From the NCBI GenBank assembly GCA_014529385.2, contig CM043946.1, positions 32,754,558 to 32,818,557 on the forward strand: a DNA stretch of 64,000 bases, in the 5' to 3' direction. The translations under genes were made by a program, and so were the position numbers. The stretch is from Adiantum capillus-veneris (Eukaryota > Streptophyta > Polypodiopsida > Polypodiales > Pteridaceae). The notes under the pieces are model-generated. The model saw only the letters and a list, made by a program, of their open reading frames with translations, searched no databases and was not told the DNA's origin. Shown one piece after another: positions 1-11,310 of this stretch; the stretch's first letter is position 1, and each line of letters starts with the position of its first letter.

Positions 1-740
1 TTTGGCCTACTTGCAATGGCTAAAGAATGGCCATTGCCGTTGCCATTCCTTGAAAACAAAACATGCCTTGACAAACGATACATCCATAGCTCTCTATTGG
101 ACATCCATAGGAGAAGATATCCACATGTACAGAGGTAAGTCCACTGGATACAATGCGATCACAAAAGAGAAGATCTTATATGTTTTTACTTCAACAGCGA
201 CTGTTTTGATCTTAGACAAGTATGGATACAAATTTGAAGCGGTTTCAAGGAAGGATTTTCAAAAAACCGATTTTGGTGGGATTCCAGTGATTGACCAATT
301 GACCATGCCCAGTGTTCTGAGCGAGCCTAGAGCCAAGAACTTTAAAAACCACAGTTGGAGCTGTTGAAACACCAACAAAGTTGAGAGAAGAACCGAGCAT
401 TTGAAGAGTAGATTCTACCATAAGAACAACTAGAGTGGAGGATACTCATCTAGAGAAAATTGCAGATAGAGGTGGCTTTACAACTATTATAGGGTCATCT
501 ATGCCACACCATACCGAGCGAGTAGTGCCATATGCAACTACAAGAGGAGTACCGAGACCTGCACCTCGAGCACCATCGTCCACAATGTATGAGGATACTT
601 TCCTAAGAGCTCCAAAAGTGATGAGATGTGTTGTTGAGCCAAGACCTATGCGTCCATCTCAAGTTGCAAAACGCATGGCGGCATCAAAGTCTAATGGATC
701 AAGGGATCCTCATGCACATTCCACATCATTTAAATAGGTG
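1..740 (+). pseudogene. Family G copy 1 (G1), region upstream of Gag core
   Basis: Two open stretches (2-367 and 435-737) form the 5' side of a degraded retrotransposon Gag region. The first has an aromatic, hydrophilic stretch ending near a DKYGY motif. The same DKYGY motif occurs on the minus strand in copy G2, at the corresponding distance upstream of its Gag core (about 11.65 kb). The second stretch is Arg/Pro-rich and ends with a segment on marking (K/R-M-A-x-S-K-x-N-G-x-x-DPHxH) that also recurs in G2 as K-Y-N-G-V-G-D-P-Y-T-H. No catalytic domain is visible. The window begins inside the element, so its leader and LTR are missing. The assignment rests on cross-copy similarity. The function of this N-terminal region is unknown to me. 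Confidence 0.5.
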
Positions 741-750
741 AGGAGAGCTA

Positions 751-1780
751 ATCACATCATGGATTTTCCCATTTAGTTTGAAGGTTTTGGATTAACTTTG
801 GAAGGCACCACCCTTATATCGTTCTAGCCTTTGAAAAAGGAGGACTATAAAAACATAGAAGCACTATTGCAAGACTTCGTGGAGGATTTTTCCATGCAAG
901 GGATTAAGCACAACACAGTGTCGCAAATCCATTCTTTTAAGCGAAAGATAATGAGAGAGTATAAGAGTCTACGTTGCGATTCAAGTAGTATATTGAGAGA
1001 TGTCCTCCACGAGCACCTCAAGAAGGATTTGCACTTGAAAAAGTGTGCGACTTTAAATGAATTCACAAAAGAAACTATCTACCTAGTAGACAAATGTTGA
1101 ATATATGGAGAAGTGTCACAGGATGTGGATGATGTCTCAATAGATCCTTGTTCGACATCTAACAGATCAAATGTGGCAAACGCAACATTGATACAATAGC
1201 AAGTGAATATGGGTCATCTTGCAGATGAACTAATGAAGAGAATGGATCAAACCTTGAGAGTCCAAAACAAGAGAGTAACACCAATAAGCCATTTCTTGTC
1301 ATGTGGAGAAGATCATCCGATGACACATCAGTGTCAAGTGTTGCCAAAAAATATCCTATACAGAAGTGGTGTGTCATTGAGAATAAGTGGAAAAAACATG
1401 CTAGTGAGGAATGTTACTACAATAGGGCTCAAGTCATGGAAAGGCCTTATCAGCCTAACCTATAGTACGAGCCAAGCCCACCAATGAATCCTCAGTATCA
1501 ACATAATAGGCCAGTACCACCACCACCAAGATATTCTTATGAACCAATGAATCCTCAACTAGGAGTTGAAAGGCCGAGACCAGTGTTGGGACACCAATTG
1601 CCACTGCCAAATGATGACCAAGCAATTGTGAGGTGTGTGTATCTAGACCAATACCTAGAAAAGGACGCCATAGTGTCCGTACACATGTACTACAAAGAGT
1701 AAAGATATGGAAATGACCATGCATACGATCCTTACCCACTAGTGATATGAGCATATTTCTTCATCTTCTAGTAATCCTCA
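751..1780 (+). pseudogene. G1 retrotransposon Gag core and proline-rich linker
   Basis: Around 770-815 the reading frame gives a FEGFGLTLEGT-like motif, typical of the plant Ty3 capsid domain (Retrotrans_gag type). The 831-1100 frame continues with FVEDF, GIKHNTVSQIHSFKR and a C-terminal KKDLHLKKCATLNEFTKETIYLVDK segment. Copies G2 (minus, 10784-11300) and G3 (plus, 30414-30830) have the same order. A stop interrupts the frame at about 1098. At about 1305-1345 a C-G-E-D-H-P-x4-C remnant corresponds to an intact CX2CX3HX4C knuckle in G2. At 1545-1640 an RP-x-PVLGxQ-P segment is shared with G3. Several stops and frameshifts show this is a dead copy. Capsid and nucleocapsid function is expected from the family and is not testable here. 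Confidence 0.7.
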
Positions 1781-1787
1781 CTTAAAA

Positions 1788-2195
1788 ATGGGGAGTGTAT
1801 CACAGAATGAAGGGTTAACGTTAAGCCATGGAACGCTAATGCTCATAGCCAATCAAGGAGAGGCCAAACAAAATGTATATCCTGAGAGACCATCTACCCA
1901 GCAACCAAAACAACAAGGAACCCTAGGACCTGGTTTTAAATGTCAAGGAGACCATTTGGCTAGGAATTACCCATATGACCAAATTGATGGTGCAAACAAA
2001 GTTCTTAATGTGACTACTAATGCTTTGCAAGCAACATGTAGTGTTTCACATGGATATTATGATGAATGTGGAATTAAATATTTGTATCAAGATTGTACTC
2101 AAAGCCTAGATAAGGAAGGAAACATGATCGTGGACATTGTACAGGTCATGCCCTCTTCAAGTGGTTTTGATTTGATGCAAAGGTGCCATTGAAGA
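1788..2195 (+). pseudogene. G1 nucleocapsid zinc-knuckle segment
   Basis: The frame contains K-C-Q-G-D-H-L-A-R-N-Y (a knuckle that has lost its first and last Cys). About 35 codons later comes E-C-G-I-K-Y-L-Y-Q-D-C, a second degenerate knuckle. It ends with a short motif, IVDIVQVMPSSS, found at the same place in G2 (NIVGLMPSSS) and G3 (NVVQVVPSS). Comparing the copies shows an ancestral nucleocapsid with at least two, and probably three, CCHC knuckles. The protein would bind genomic RNA in the particle. The segment is closed by a stop shortly after the PSSS motif. Confidence 0.6.
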
Positions 2196-2374
2196 TGCAA
2201 AGATGCGAAGTTGGTAATGAGAGTGCAAGCAAAGCAGAAAGCGATAGGTGAAAAAAGTAGTGATGACTCTAACAAGTCTGTGAGTGTGAAATCAACAAAG
2301 AAAGTTGTGGGAGATAAAGTTAGAGCTCACTATCATAGAAAGCTAAAGGCTGTTATAGTTGAGCTGTTACAATC

Positions 2375-2836
2375 TTGAGAGCAATTAAAGCAACCAACAA
2401 GATCTTCACCTACTGTGATACTACAAGAAAAATTTGGATACCAAAGGATACCCCAAGAATTGATGCAAGCTTCATTTGGGTGCCAAAACCCCAAGTGCAA
2501 AGTTTTTTTGAGCAAGCACAAAGTCAACCACGATATTCACCCAAAGCTACAAAAGAAAGACAAGCAACCAAGTGTGATCCACCACCAATCATCCATACTC
2601 CAAAGGTTAGGAAAACACAAGTAGTCAAATACAAACAAGTATGGGACCTAAGAAACTGGTTACCGTGCAAAAATAAATACATAGTTTATGGATTCCAAAA
2701 CAAAAAAAGTCATGTTCATCCCATGGCGACCACAATCCCTAGAAGTGCTTCAAAGACACCACAACACTTGCCATCAGAACCCATTATAATGGTGAGGCAT
2801 CCTAAAATTCCCACAAAAATGCAAGTCAAGAAGTAG
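2375..2836 (+). pseudogene. G1 W-x-P-K repeat region
   Basis: This is a 153-codon open frame rich in Lys, Gln and Pro with repeated Trp-Ile/Val-Pro-Lys motifs (KIWIPKD near residue 20, FIWVPKPQ near residue 34). It has no similarity that I recognise to reverse transcriptase, integrase or envelope proteins. The matching region in G2 lies on the minus strand at 5358-6526, downstream of a degraded protease. In G1 only about 180 bp separate it from the knuckle segment, so the protease has been deleted. The protein's role is unknown; the basic, low-complexity character would suit nucleic-acid binding, but that is inference. Confidence 0.45.
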
Positions 2837-2839
2837 TTT

Positions 2840-5340
2840 CAACCTTCATCAATTCAATGGAATGCTTCCAACTTACAACACTTGTTACATGGTACATGCT
2901 CATTAATGTAGGACCAGGTCAACCTCATCGTCGAATGTCGTTAAGCAATTAGCTTAAGACCCACCTCTTGCGTAGCATTACTTTTTGCATGCATTGACTA
3001 ACTATGCACATATAGGGCCACATTACAAGGCCTTGCATAAGGCACTGCTTTGATGCCCATGCACAACACAACCATGACGGCTCACTATCGTTCAGAAGGA
3101 CTCCAACTAGGAGGGATGCATTTTGAATGTGGACCATTGATCAAATGAGAAAAGGGACTTTTAAAAATCAATCTTGGTGTTTTATTTGCATTTTTTTTCC
3201 TTTGATAAATTTTTAAAATTTCATACATGAGAGGATGAGATATATGAAGTGTAAGGGACAAACGTCAAATATGAGCCTTTAGGTGTGAGTACTTATGTTC
3301 ATATTTTAAATAAAAAATTTCACTTATTTTTGTTGCTTTTCTCTATTTTGTGTTTCATTTTTTATTTTCTTTTAAAAGTAAAACAAAAAACAAGCAAGAA
3401 AAATTGCAAGAAAAACAGGTTACAAGCACGAAGAGTTTATGAAGTGAGAGAAACTTCCAAAAGTCTATCTGGAGGTTGTTTGGTCAAGATTCAAAAGAGC
3501 ATAACTCGATCAGATAAGGGCCAAACTTGACTTCCAGAGTAAGGAAATCAAAGCTGCCAAATTCTGTGAAAGAGTCTCACAAAAAAATCTAAATTAACGA
3601 GTCGTCGTGATCGAACGTCTGTATCATAGCTATCTGACACTAACATAATGTCAACACTCAAGGAAGTGACTCCAATGGGAAACGGAGACTCTTTGAGGTT
3701 GTCAATCTCAAGAAGTGAACATAAAAAACAAACACATCAACTCAACAAGCAAACCACCACTCAATGATTGGAAAATCTACTTATGTCCTTTCTCACCGCT
3801 CTAGGTCATCACACCATTTTGGCAGTCAAACGAAGTTGAAATGTAACAAAACTTTAGGAGGAGGTCTAAGACACCTAGGGGAACTATCCTATCAAGTTTG
3901 GTTACAATCTAATGAAGTATTAAAATCAAGATCCATCATGATCATGGCCTTGAAAACTGCAACAAAATATACCAGAAAGGTTGCCCTATGGTTTAGGAAC
4001 ACTCTCCTATGGTCAAAATATAAAAAAGAAATAGTAATTTAAGCACTCAAATCTGAAGATTAGACTCACTTTGCAGCCAAATCTTATCGACCCAGGGACA
4101 TGCAAGAAACAAGTACATAAGGGTTAGCAGGTCGATGACACAATGTTTCAACAACTACTTGATGTAGGGTACAACAAGCATGGTCGGGAAGTGTATGCCA
4201 AATGGGGAATTTAACAGGTCAAATGCTATTCAAAAGCTTTGCCAGGTTGTGATGCTTAAGGATGTAAAGGTTTGTGGGTTTTCTCATCAATTGGTGCACG
4301 ATATATGCAGAATTCTTGTTTGTGCTCGGTGACTTCAAAGCTCTCTAGGTGCTTGAAGGCCAATGCTTATTAGTTCTCTGATTGGACCTTATGACAAGCA
4401 ACCGTGGCTTTAGAATGGATGGTTTAGGTCAACCAACTTAGGGTTTTTTATGTGTTTGAGTTTCAAAACCATTTTGTCGAGTAGGTTGGCATACTTCGAC
4501 TCCTCTTGAATTTTCTGGTGAATGTTGATCTTCCTTTGTGAAACATGCTCCATGATTGTAGTAAGAGATAATGGAGCCTTTGCTTTATCTCCCATGAGAA
4601 GCAGTTGTAGATGTGTGTGGGTTTTTTGTGATTGAGTTTCCAAAAGAGATTTTTGGAACCCACCTTGTCTTTGATCCTTGTGTGGGAAGGGGGAAAATGG
4701 AAACACACCTGACAACACCCATGTACCTCTCTATAGCTCAAATGGAATCACAACATCCCGATCCACTCAAAGAAACACACCAAACAACAAAACTTTACTA
4801 TAAACACTTATATGCACACACCCAAGCCCACAATCACACACAAAAGCAAAAGCTTATTGCATCTCAATCGTCACAATCTCTTTTTGATTCTCAACTACAC
4901 ACACAACACCTCTCTCTTCCTCCTTCTTTGCACACATACCAATTGGTTTGGGAGGCTCACACATAGCCTACACACACCGACACCTTTGTACAAGAGAATA
5001 AGAAGGGATGGGGGAGACAATACTAGAGACGATGCAATCATAGCTTGCTTTCTTTTCCAAGAAGTGATTGGTTATGATGGAGCATACACATATTTCCAAA
5101 AACGGTGCCGAATTAGCTTGCGCGCGTGAGACACAAAAACGTTCGAAACGATGTTTTTCATTCGACTTGAAGGACTGTTTTTAAGAAAAAGAAGTGTCGT
5201 AAAATTTTTAGAGAATAGGTTTTTTCTCTATTCTCATGCAGGAAAGCTAAGCCACACATCCACTTTTCTTTCTTAACGCAAACCACATGGCCTGCACTCC
5301 TCCACTTTCTCTTCATGTCTTGAGAGAAATTTCACATGAA
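2840..5340. other. Non-coding interval between G1 and G2, with LTR remnant
   Basis: I see no supported gene here. The open frames are short and unlike known proteins. About 3560-3745 matches the reverse complement of 13320-13450, the end of a + strand LTR (see those entries), so an LTR end of the same family lies here on the minus strand. It is placed where the 3' LTR of G2 would be expected. The 4800-4975 stretch is CA-rich. Confidence 0.5.
3560..3745 (-). repeat. LTR end segment related to 13320-13461
   Basis: Read on the minus strand, this segment shares a block with 13320-13450 on the plus strand: a 'cacttcttgagattgacaa' core, then 'cctcaaagagtct', 'gagtcacttcc' and 'gatagctatg'. By eye the identity is about 85 per cent over about 110 bp. 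The + strand copy ends in CA next to a tRNA-Asp primer site; here no primer site follows, as expected for a 3' LTR or solo LTR end. Confidence 0.55.
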
Positions 5341-5357
5341 GAACCTTCTTTGAAGCA

Positions 5358-6526
5358 TCAAATCCCCACCTTGGTCCACATAGCTGGATAAGTCATACAC
5401 ACCACAAACTCTTTTGTCCGCACTGGGTCTTTACATAAGCTTTGACATTCGGGTACATATTCGTAAGTACCTTTGGCATTGCTTTCCATGCTTTCTAGAA
5501 TCGACACTTTTTGGATGCACCACCATCTTTTGCATTTTCTCCTTTTGCTTGATGACTTGATGGATGCTAGGCTTTGGTATCCAAACCTAATTATTTTCAT
5601 TGTAGAAGCCTTGCTTTTGTAGTTGAAGACTAGGTATCCATCTAAAGATTGTAGCACCCTCGGTTGCGATTGTCTTCTATTGTCTCTTAGTTGTGATTTA
5701 TTTTCTTTTGGTGGAGCCATGTGCTACATGGATGATCTTGATTGTTCCAAGTTGATCTACTACTTTTGCTAACCATATTTGAGTTTTACCTTCATAAAAT
5801 CCTTGTGCTTTGAATTGCTTGATTGGAATCATCCACTGCTTCAACTGTCTTTGTTGAGTAGCTTCTGACTTTGGTATCCACACTTGTCGCATTGGTTGTT
5901 TCTTTGAAGATATTTTATTTTGTCTTTTGTGGTACTTTCTTCCTCTTGGTTGAGGTGTTCTTCCATTGATAGCTCAGCTTGCTCTTTGTAGGACTCTTTG
6001 GTTGAGGTGAGTAGGTACATGCTATTACTTTAGTCTTTTTGGCCCAAACATTGGTGTTCCCTTGAAAGTAGCCCTAAGCCGTGAGTAACTCATTTGATGC
6101 TACCCACCCTATCACCCTTTGTTGTGGAGATTGAACAGATGCTTTATGTATCCAACTTGGGTCATTGACTTTGATGTACTCTTTGGATACTAACACTTGG
6201 TCGACTCTCTTTGGCTTCTTTTGGAGGCTTTGTTGTGATGGAAACTTCGATTGATAAACTTTTTTCTTGGGTTTCCATTGCATTGTCGATGGTGTGGCTC
6301 TTGATGTAAAGGCTACACAGGAATTTTGATGGAGGCTTGTTGAAGGTGAAGTTGACTTGCAAGGTTGATCTACTTTAGTGGTTGCTTGAGATTTCCCTTT
6401 CTCCATGATGGGTGGTTGTTTCTTTGTTGCATGGACTTGAGACGCTTTTGTGTGGACTTGAGGCACTTTTGTGGTTTTTGGTGGTGTTGTTGATGCTTTT
6501 CCTTGTGGTTGAAAGAAGATATCCAT
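5358..6526 (-). pseudogene. Family G copy 2 (G2), W-x-P-K repeat region
   Basis: Three minus-strand frames (6526-6074, 5892-5698, 5720-5358) together make a long basic, Lys/Gln/Thr/Pro-rich region. It has repeated Trp motifs: MQWKPKKKV, SWIHK, VWIPKSE, RWIPS, VWIPKPS. The frames are joined by frameshifts and stops, so the product is not made as it stands. G1 has the same type of region at 2375-2836. It lies downstream of the protease, where an autonomous Ty3 element would encode reverse transcriptase, and I see no reverse transcriptase, RNase H or integrase motif anywhere in G2. This suggests a non-autonomous family carrying an extra open frame of unknown function. Confidence 0.5.
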
Positions 6527-7189
6527 CCAATTTTTTGTCAGGACTACTCTCTTTGATGTGATGGAAGTTGATTATGTAGAACTTGTCCTTGAACTACCCA
6601 TTACTCAACTTGAGAACGGCTTCTGCCACTTTAAAACTAGGAATTACCGTTTTAGAACTTGTGTATACTATTTCTTCTCGCTCTTTGATTGGTGTCGTTT
6701 CTATCATTATCCACGTACCATATGAAAATAGATTCATTGTCGCAAAAGAATCTATCACCACTGAGTATGTGATATTGAGTCCTGTTTCTCCACCTATGCT
6801 GAATTTGATTATTATAGGAGATAATCAATCCTTTGTCTTCTCCGTCTTCTTCTCTTGAGCTTGTGTTTGTTGGACATTTGATGTGGAACTTGGTTCTTTA
6901 TCTTCTTTCCGCTGTGCATTTTCCAGAGTCGGCTTCTTTGAATCAACTATTGTCGATTCTTTGGGCATGTTGATGGTGACATATTCTCATGGATGCGTTT
7001 TGTCCTTCGTTTGAGGCTTCACATGATGGTGGTTCATGAATTTTTGGTCTCATCTCATCTGCTTTTGTAATCATAATTTTCATTAGCTTCTTTCAATACC
7101 TTTATTGTAAAGCACGGAGTTATGTCATAGCTATTCTCATCACAAAATTGTGTAGGTGTTATTCATTTACACACTGTACATCTAGAGTC

Positions 7190-7763
7190 TCTCGTATCTA
7201 CTCTCATCCAAAGGGTTCAAATAACTCCTCCAAAAATAACTCCTTTACATAGTACTCATCTTCTACCAAGATCCATAAGATACAACCTTCCTTTCTCGGG
7301 CTTCAACATCCAGATGCTCCACACATCCAAACATATGCTCCCTTTAGCAACCAAGAAAGAAATTGTGTCAAAATCTTCCACTGGGGTTCAATATACATCT
7401 CTGTAACTATGGTCCCTTGTGCTAACCCTTGTTGTGACACCCTTATGCCGCAAGTAGAGATGGTCATAGCCCCAATCTTGAACCATTTTGAGTTGACGCA
7501 TGAATGGTTGTGCCAAAATAACCTCAAAGTTGTTTCTTTTTCAAAAGTCAACTATAGCAAAAGTGTGCTCATACTCTATTCTGCAAGAGGATACAATAAT
7601 TTGTTCCAGCATTCCTAAAGGTTTCTCTACATATCCACCCATCTTCTAGTTGCAATTTCATGCACATTTTCTTGAGAGCTGGTCTTCCTTATATCTCCCA
7701 AATTACCTTTATACTCCTACCCCAGTGACTATCAAGTATAGCTATCTTTTTTACTCCTTTGTA
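7190..7763 (-). pseudogene. G2 retropepsin-like region, C-terminal part
   Basis: On the minus strand, immediately beyond the TRIM insertion, the frame reads K-I-A-I-L-D-S followed by I-x-V-I-W-E-I, R-P-A-L-K-K and M-K-L-Q-L-x-D-G. This matches plant Ty3 aspartic proteases (catalytic DSGA, then the flap and MxLQLADGS region). The DSGA box has decayed to D-S-H-W. A later segment, with frameshifts, reads MVQDWGYDHLYLRH and occupies the place of the usual L-G-R-P-W C-terminal protease motif. The gene is interrupted by stops and by the 7769-9090 insertion. The interval from 7190 to 6530 continues the frame with low-complexity codons and no recognised domain. Confidence 0.55.
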
Positions 7764-7768
7764 CTCTA

Positions 7769-7954
7769 TGATAGGAAAGAAGCTATGGCAGGTGATAGAG
7801 CACATAAGCCATAGACAAGAGAGAGGGAGGGATGCTAATAAGGCTGCACAATCTGTGAGAAAAAAGATAAGAGAGTTATGTTATTAAGTTTTAGAGCCTC
7901 TATATAGGCTTACAACCTGTTCACACACATCTTGGCCGCCCAAGTTGGCCAACA
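7769..7954 (-). repeat. TRIM 3' LTR
   Basis: On the minus strand it begins TGTTGGCC and ends CCTATCA. A TATATA box (plus 7901-7906, read CCTATATAGAGG on the minus strand) is the likely core promoter. It matches 8908-9090. Confidence 0.9.
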
Positions 7955-8893
7955 AATGCCCCCATAAGACAAACTTGGGGCAAATTGGGGTAATCACTTA
8001 GGAGTTTGATGTTTTACAAGATGGGATCTCTTGGATACATCGTGGTGGTTCAATTTGGAGTTAACACATCATGGTTCCATAGGATGAATCATGGCCATTC
8101 TCAAAGGATTCAACACATCACGGTTCACATGCTCATTGATTGAATCATCATATCAAGAAATACAAAGATATATGGGTTTTTGTTGCTCAAAAAAATCATT
8201 TTTCATACACATCATGTATGCACACACATCACATCAGCCTCATACGTAATGTTGTGCATGAATCACTTCTTAAATAAAGGTTTCTTTCATTAAAAAAATA
8301 GTAAAATAAGCTGTTGCATTGAAGAAAAATGTGAGGTATTAGAAAAAAAGGAAGCAAGCAGTGACGCTGCGCACAAGGATCATGATTGCAGTAAACACCA
8401 ATGGGTGAGTGTAGGGCCCACCAAAATCAGTGTGACAAAGCAGTAAACAAGACAAAACCATCTTGGTGGTTTTCAAGTATGCCTATCAATGCTCCTCACA
8501 ACGACAAAAGAAATATGACTCGTTCAGATGCACCAGTGTAGCTGTTGTTGTTGCCTTTTGATGCCAATTCCAAATAATACGGAGAAGCTCATTGATGCAT
8601 CATCCAAGAAGACTGGGAGTGTTCGTCAAATGGAATGGCTCTGTGTATCCTATTGATACTGCTGTAGCTCCTGCTATAGCACCACCGCTTGAGACTACCT
8701 TTGTCATGATTGATGATATGTCAATAGGCTGCCATACACTCTTCTCTTACTACTACGTTGATTGTTTATTGCTACACAAAAAAGGTCTTGCTACAGGTTG
8801 AAATTTGCTTCCTTAGCTCTAAAAGAGGCTCACGACCTCAACTTTCTCCTTCAAGCTGCTCCTTATCTCCGAGCTTAAGACCTGGTGACCAAA

Positions 8894-8905
8894 GCTCTGA
8901 TACCA
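8894..8905 (-). promoter_or_regulatory. Primer-binding site, initiator tRNA-Met (TRIM)
   Basis: Plus GCTCTGATACCA, that is TGGTATCAGAGC on the element strand, two bases from the LTR end. It is the start point for minus-strand DNA synthesis. Confidence 0.9.
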
Positions 8906-8907
8906 CT

Positions 8908-9090
8908 TGATATGACATAAGTTATGGTGGGTGATAGCACAGAGAATCCATAGGGAGGGACGCCGATAAGGTTGCACAATTAGTGAGCAAAAAGATAAGA
9001 GAGTTATTTTATTACGTTGTAGGTCCTCTATGTAGGCTTACAACGTGTTCACACACATCTTGGCCGCCTAAGTTGGGCTTATCCCCAACA
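8908..9090 (-). repeat. TRIM 5' LTR
   Basis: 183 bp, matching 7769-7954 with scattered substitutions and small gaps. It ends next to the primer-binding site, and target duplication CTCTA follows at 9091-9095. Confidence 0.9.
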
Positions 9091-9095
9091 CTCTA

Positions 9096-10330
9096 GTAGT
9101 AAGATGGTGTTTCCTTCTCCTTTTCAATAGTCACCCACCTTATTTACAAGCACAGGTTTCACTTTTGGTTTCTTAGGTGAAGTTTTACCCATGTTGTCAT
9201 CTAAGGAAAGGTCTTAATGAGGAATTTTCACTCCCATTCTTTCCAAGTTTTTGCCCATTTGGCCCCATAAATGCGGTCTAACTTTTAGCAACTGTGAGAG
9301 AGTAATCTTGCATTATATAGGAGAAGACATCAATTCATGCAAGCTTTTAGTATCCATATTTTTTGGTGTGGCTTTCCACTGGGATGGTACCACTTGAACC
9401 TCCGATTTTGCTTTGTGTTCTCCTATGAAAGAGGGAAAAGGTTGTAGAGAGTATGGTTTTCTCTCTTCAAATGTGATAGACCCTGTATCTTTGTATACAA
9501 ATTGTATGTATCCTTGGAAAAATTCGTGTTCCATGCTAATTTCAAGGATAGATGATGACTATAAAGTAGCACTACCATCTTTTTGGTTTTTGATCATTTC
9601 CCACAAGGATTGTGGCCACGGCTCGTCCACTTCAGGTATTGGTTGTATCTCATGAGACTTCGCATCGTCCGTGGTGTTTTCCACTATCCTTGTATCCAAT
9701 GGAATTTCATTCCCACCTTTACTTGGTTCACCCGTTTTGTTTCCTTTTAGTGCGCTTTTGTTCTCCTTCTTAGGCACATGCACTACTTGCTCAAGGATTT
9801 TCAATGTTTCTAGCTGCATTAGAGGTTGAGCTGTCTCTATGAGCCTTCTGCACATTTCCATTTATTTGGTTTCAACTTCATGATGCGGGTAGATCAATAT
9901 TCTTTATTCAAGTGTTTGATTGGGTTAGAGTCTAGCCTCATAAGCTTGCAACATGGAATCTAATTTCTCATTAACTTTTTCTACCAAGACTAAACCTCTC
10001 AATGAATTTTTTAATGATTTTTTTTTTATTCCCTGTTTTCCTTTTCTTGTTTCAATTACTCTTTGGTTTGTTGTAGCTCAATTTCTAGAGCTGTTTTCTC
10101 TTTTAGCCTTTTTGCTTTTATTTTGTCTCTTTTCACTTTCCACAATTTTCTTTGAGTCCTTATTTTGATAAGTTCTAGTATTTCTGTTTGAACTGGCAAT
10201 TTTTGTTCCCCCGCAATAGGTGCATTTTTGGAAACTTCTTGTGCTTGAGTCCGAGTCATCAACTTTAGAGGAATTGTGGGTTCTATCTCAAATCTGCTTG
10301 AAGAAGGCATCAATCCTACAATGTTCATTG
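9096..10330 (-). pseudogene. G2 region between knuckles and protease
   Basis: Minus-strand frames 10328-10056, 9861-9559 and 9534-9313 are Lys/Glu-rich with helical, coiled-coil-like composition (W-K-V-K-R-D-K-I-K-A-K-R-L-K-E-K in the first). The 9600-9630 part reads PWPQSLWEM. At the equivalent place G3 (32.3 kb) has an acidic stretch, W-T-N-H-L-W-E-R and later L-P-M-E-L-D-E. The last stretch before the TRIM insertion reads T-I-L-L-L-E-Y-K-G-V into the protease. No catalytic function is apparent. It may be a spacer or an extra structural domain of the Gag-protease polyprotein. Confidence 0.45.
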
Positions 10331-10770
10331 TTACTTTCCTCTTGTTGTTTGGATGTTTTGGACAATCAAAAATCAGGTGGTTAACATTGCATTCGAGACA
10401 ATATCTCCATATCTTTACGTTCTTTGCCCGATGAGGACAATCTCTTGGCCAGTGGTTACCTCGACACTCATATCATTTTCCTACTTGTTGCATATATGGT
10501 ATTCCACCCGCTGGTTGTTCTTTCTTGGTAAGAATGGTCTTTGAACCATACTCTTGATTGGCTATGAACATTAAGGTGTTCTCGTCCATTGAGTAATGAT
10601 TCTTCATGTGTCGTGCACATATGCTGGTTAAGTGTAATTGCCTACCACTCTACCATCATTCAAAAGAGGTGGTTGTTGCCCTAGCATACGTTGCAGTCTT
10701 TGTTGAGTGTTGCACCATGGGGTGGGATGATCCCCTCCACAAGTGTCACATCTCTTGAGTTGAGGTTATC
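10331..10770 (-). pseudogene. G2 nucleocapsid with three CCHC zinc knuckles
   Basis: Three knuckles can be read on the minus strand. The first (about 10755-10715) is C-D-T-C-G-G-D-H-P-T-P-W-C, CX2CX3HX4C. The second (about 10475-10435) is Y-E-C-R-G-N-H-W-P-R-D-C, whose first Cys position is now a TGA stop. The third (about 10425-10380) is C-L-E-C-N-V-N-H-L-I-F-D-C, CX2CX3HX4C. The NIVGLMPSSS motif follows. Most plant Ty3 Gag proteins have one knuckle, so three spread over about 120 codons is unusual. The Gln/Pro-rich spacer between the first and second includes LGQQPPLLND, matched in G3 (31195-31215). Confidence 0.65.
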
Positions 10771-10783
10771 ATATATTTGGATT

Positions 10784-11310
10784 CTATTTGTAGCTTTTGT
10801 TTATCCTTCTAATCACCTCCTCAACCACTTGATCAAGGTGCGGTTTTGTAGGAGTTTGAACATCTTGCTTTGTTGTGGATTCACTCTGTGGACAAGAGGC
10901 ACTATTAGTCACATTGTTTGCATTGTCCTTCACCTCTTCATAGACCTTGAAATTGTCAACTAGATATAGAGATTCTCTAGTGACTTGCTTGAACGTTGTG
11001 CATCCTTTCAAATGTAGATCCTTTTTGAAAGTCTCATTCCTCAAGCCCTCTATGAAGAGAACTAATAGTTTCTCATCTTGTGATAGCTCTCATGTTGGAT
11101 ATCTCCTTATGTATTGTTTGAAGTGAAGCAAAGCTTCCTTCACTTTCTTGTTCTCTTTCTATTTGAAAACGTAGATATGTGACACCGTGTTGTGCTTGAT
11201 CCCCCTTTTTGATAACTTCTCTACAAATTCATGAAAGATTTGTGCTATGTTTGCAAAATAATCTTTGTTTAGTGTTTGAAACCAAGTCGATGTTGTTCCT
11301 TTCAATGTCA
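10784..11310 (-). pseudogene. G2 retrotransposon Gag core
   Basis: The minus-strand reading from about 11300 down gives a W-F-Q-T-L motif, F-H-E-F-V-E-K-L, R-G-I-K-H-N-T-V-S-H-I and R-Y-P. It ends with an 86-codon open frame (11044-10784) containing KKDLHLKGCTTFKQVTRESLYLVDN. This is collinear with G1 at 770-1100 and with G3 at 30414-30830. The order is that of the plant Ty3 capsid domain. In-frame stops near 11160 and 11090 show the copy is dead. Confidence 0.7.

Larger units (their letters stand above)
7769..9090 (-). mobile_element. Complete TRIM-like LTR retrotransposon
   Basis: This is a 1322-bp element with two LTRs (7769-7954 and 8908-9090). Each starts TG and ends CA. The 5-bp duplication CTCTA lies at 7764-7768 and 9091-9095. 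On the minus strand the 5' LTR is the right-hand one. It is followed after two bases by TGGTATCAGAGC (8905-8894), the plant initiator tRNA-Met primer site. A purine-rich run with five Gs lies just upstream of the 3' LTR (plus 7955-7966). The 953-bp interior has only a 69-codon frame on the other strand and no Gag or Pol similarity, so the element depends on enzymes supplied in trans. LTR divergence is high, roughly 15-20 per cent by eye, so it is old. It splits the G2 protease at the catalytic box. Confidence 0.92.

Noticed and set aside
5093-5111. Minus-strand primer-site-like word (GGCACCGTTTTTGGAA)
   Set aside because: Weak match to the tRNA-Asp site and not next to a recognisable LTR end.
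4613-5129. Two overlapping open frames of over 100 codons
   Set aside because: His/Thr/Gln-rich translation of CA-rich DNA without motifs or a related copy.
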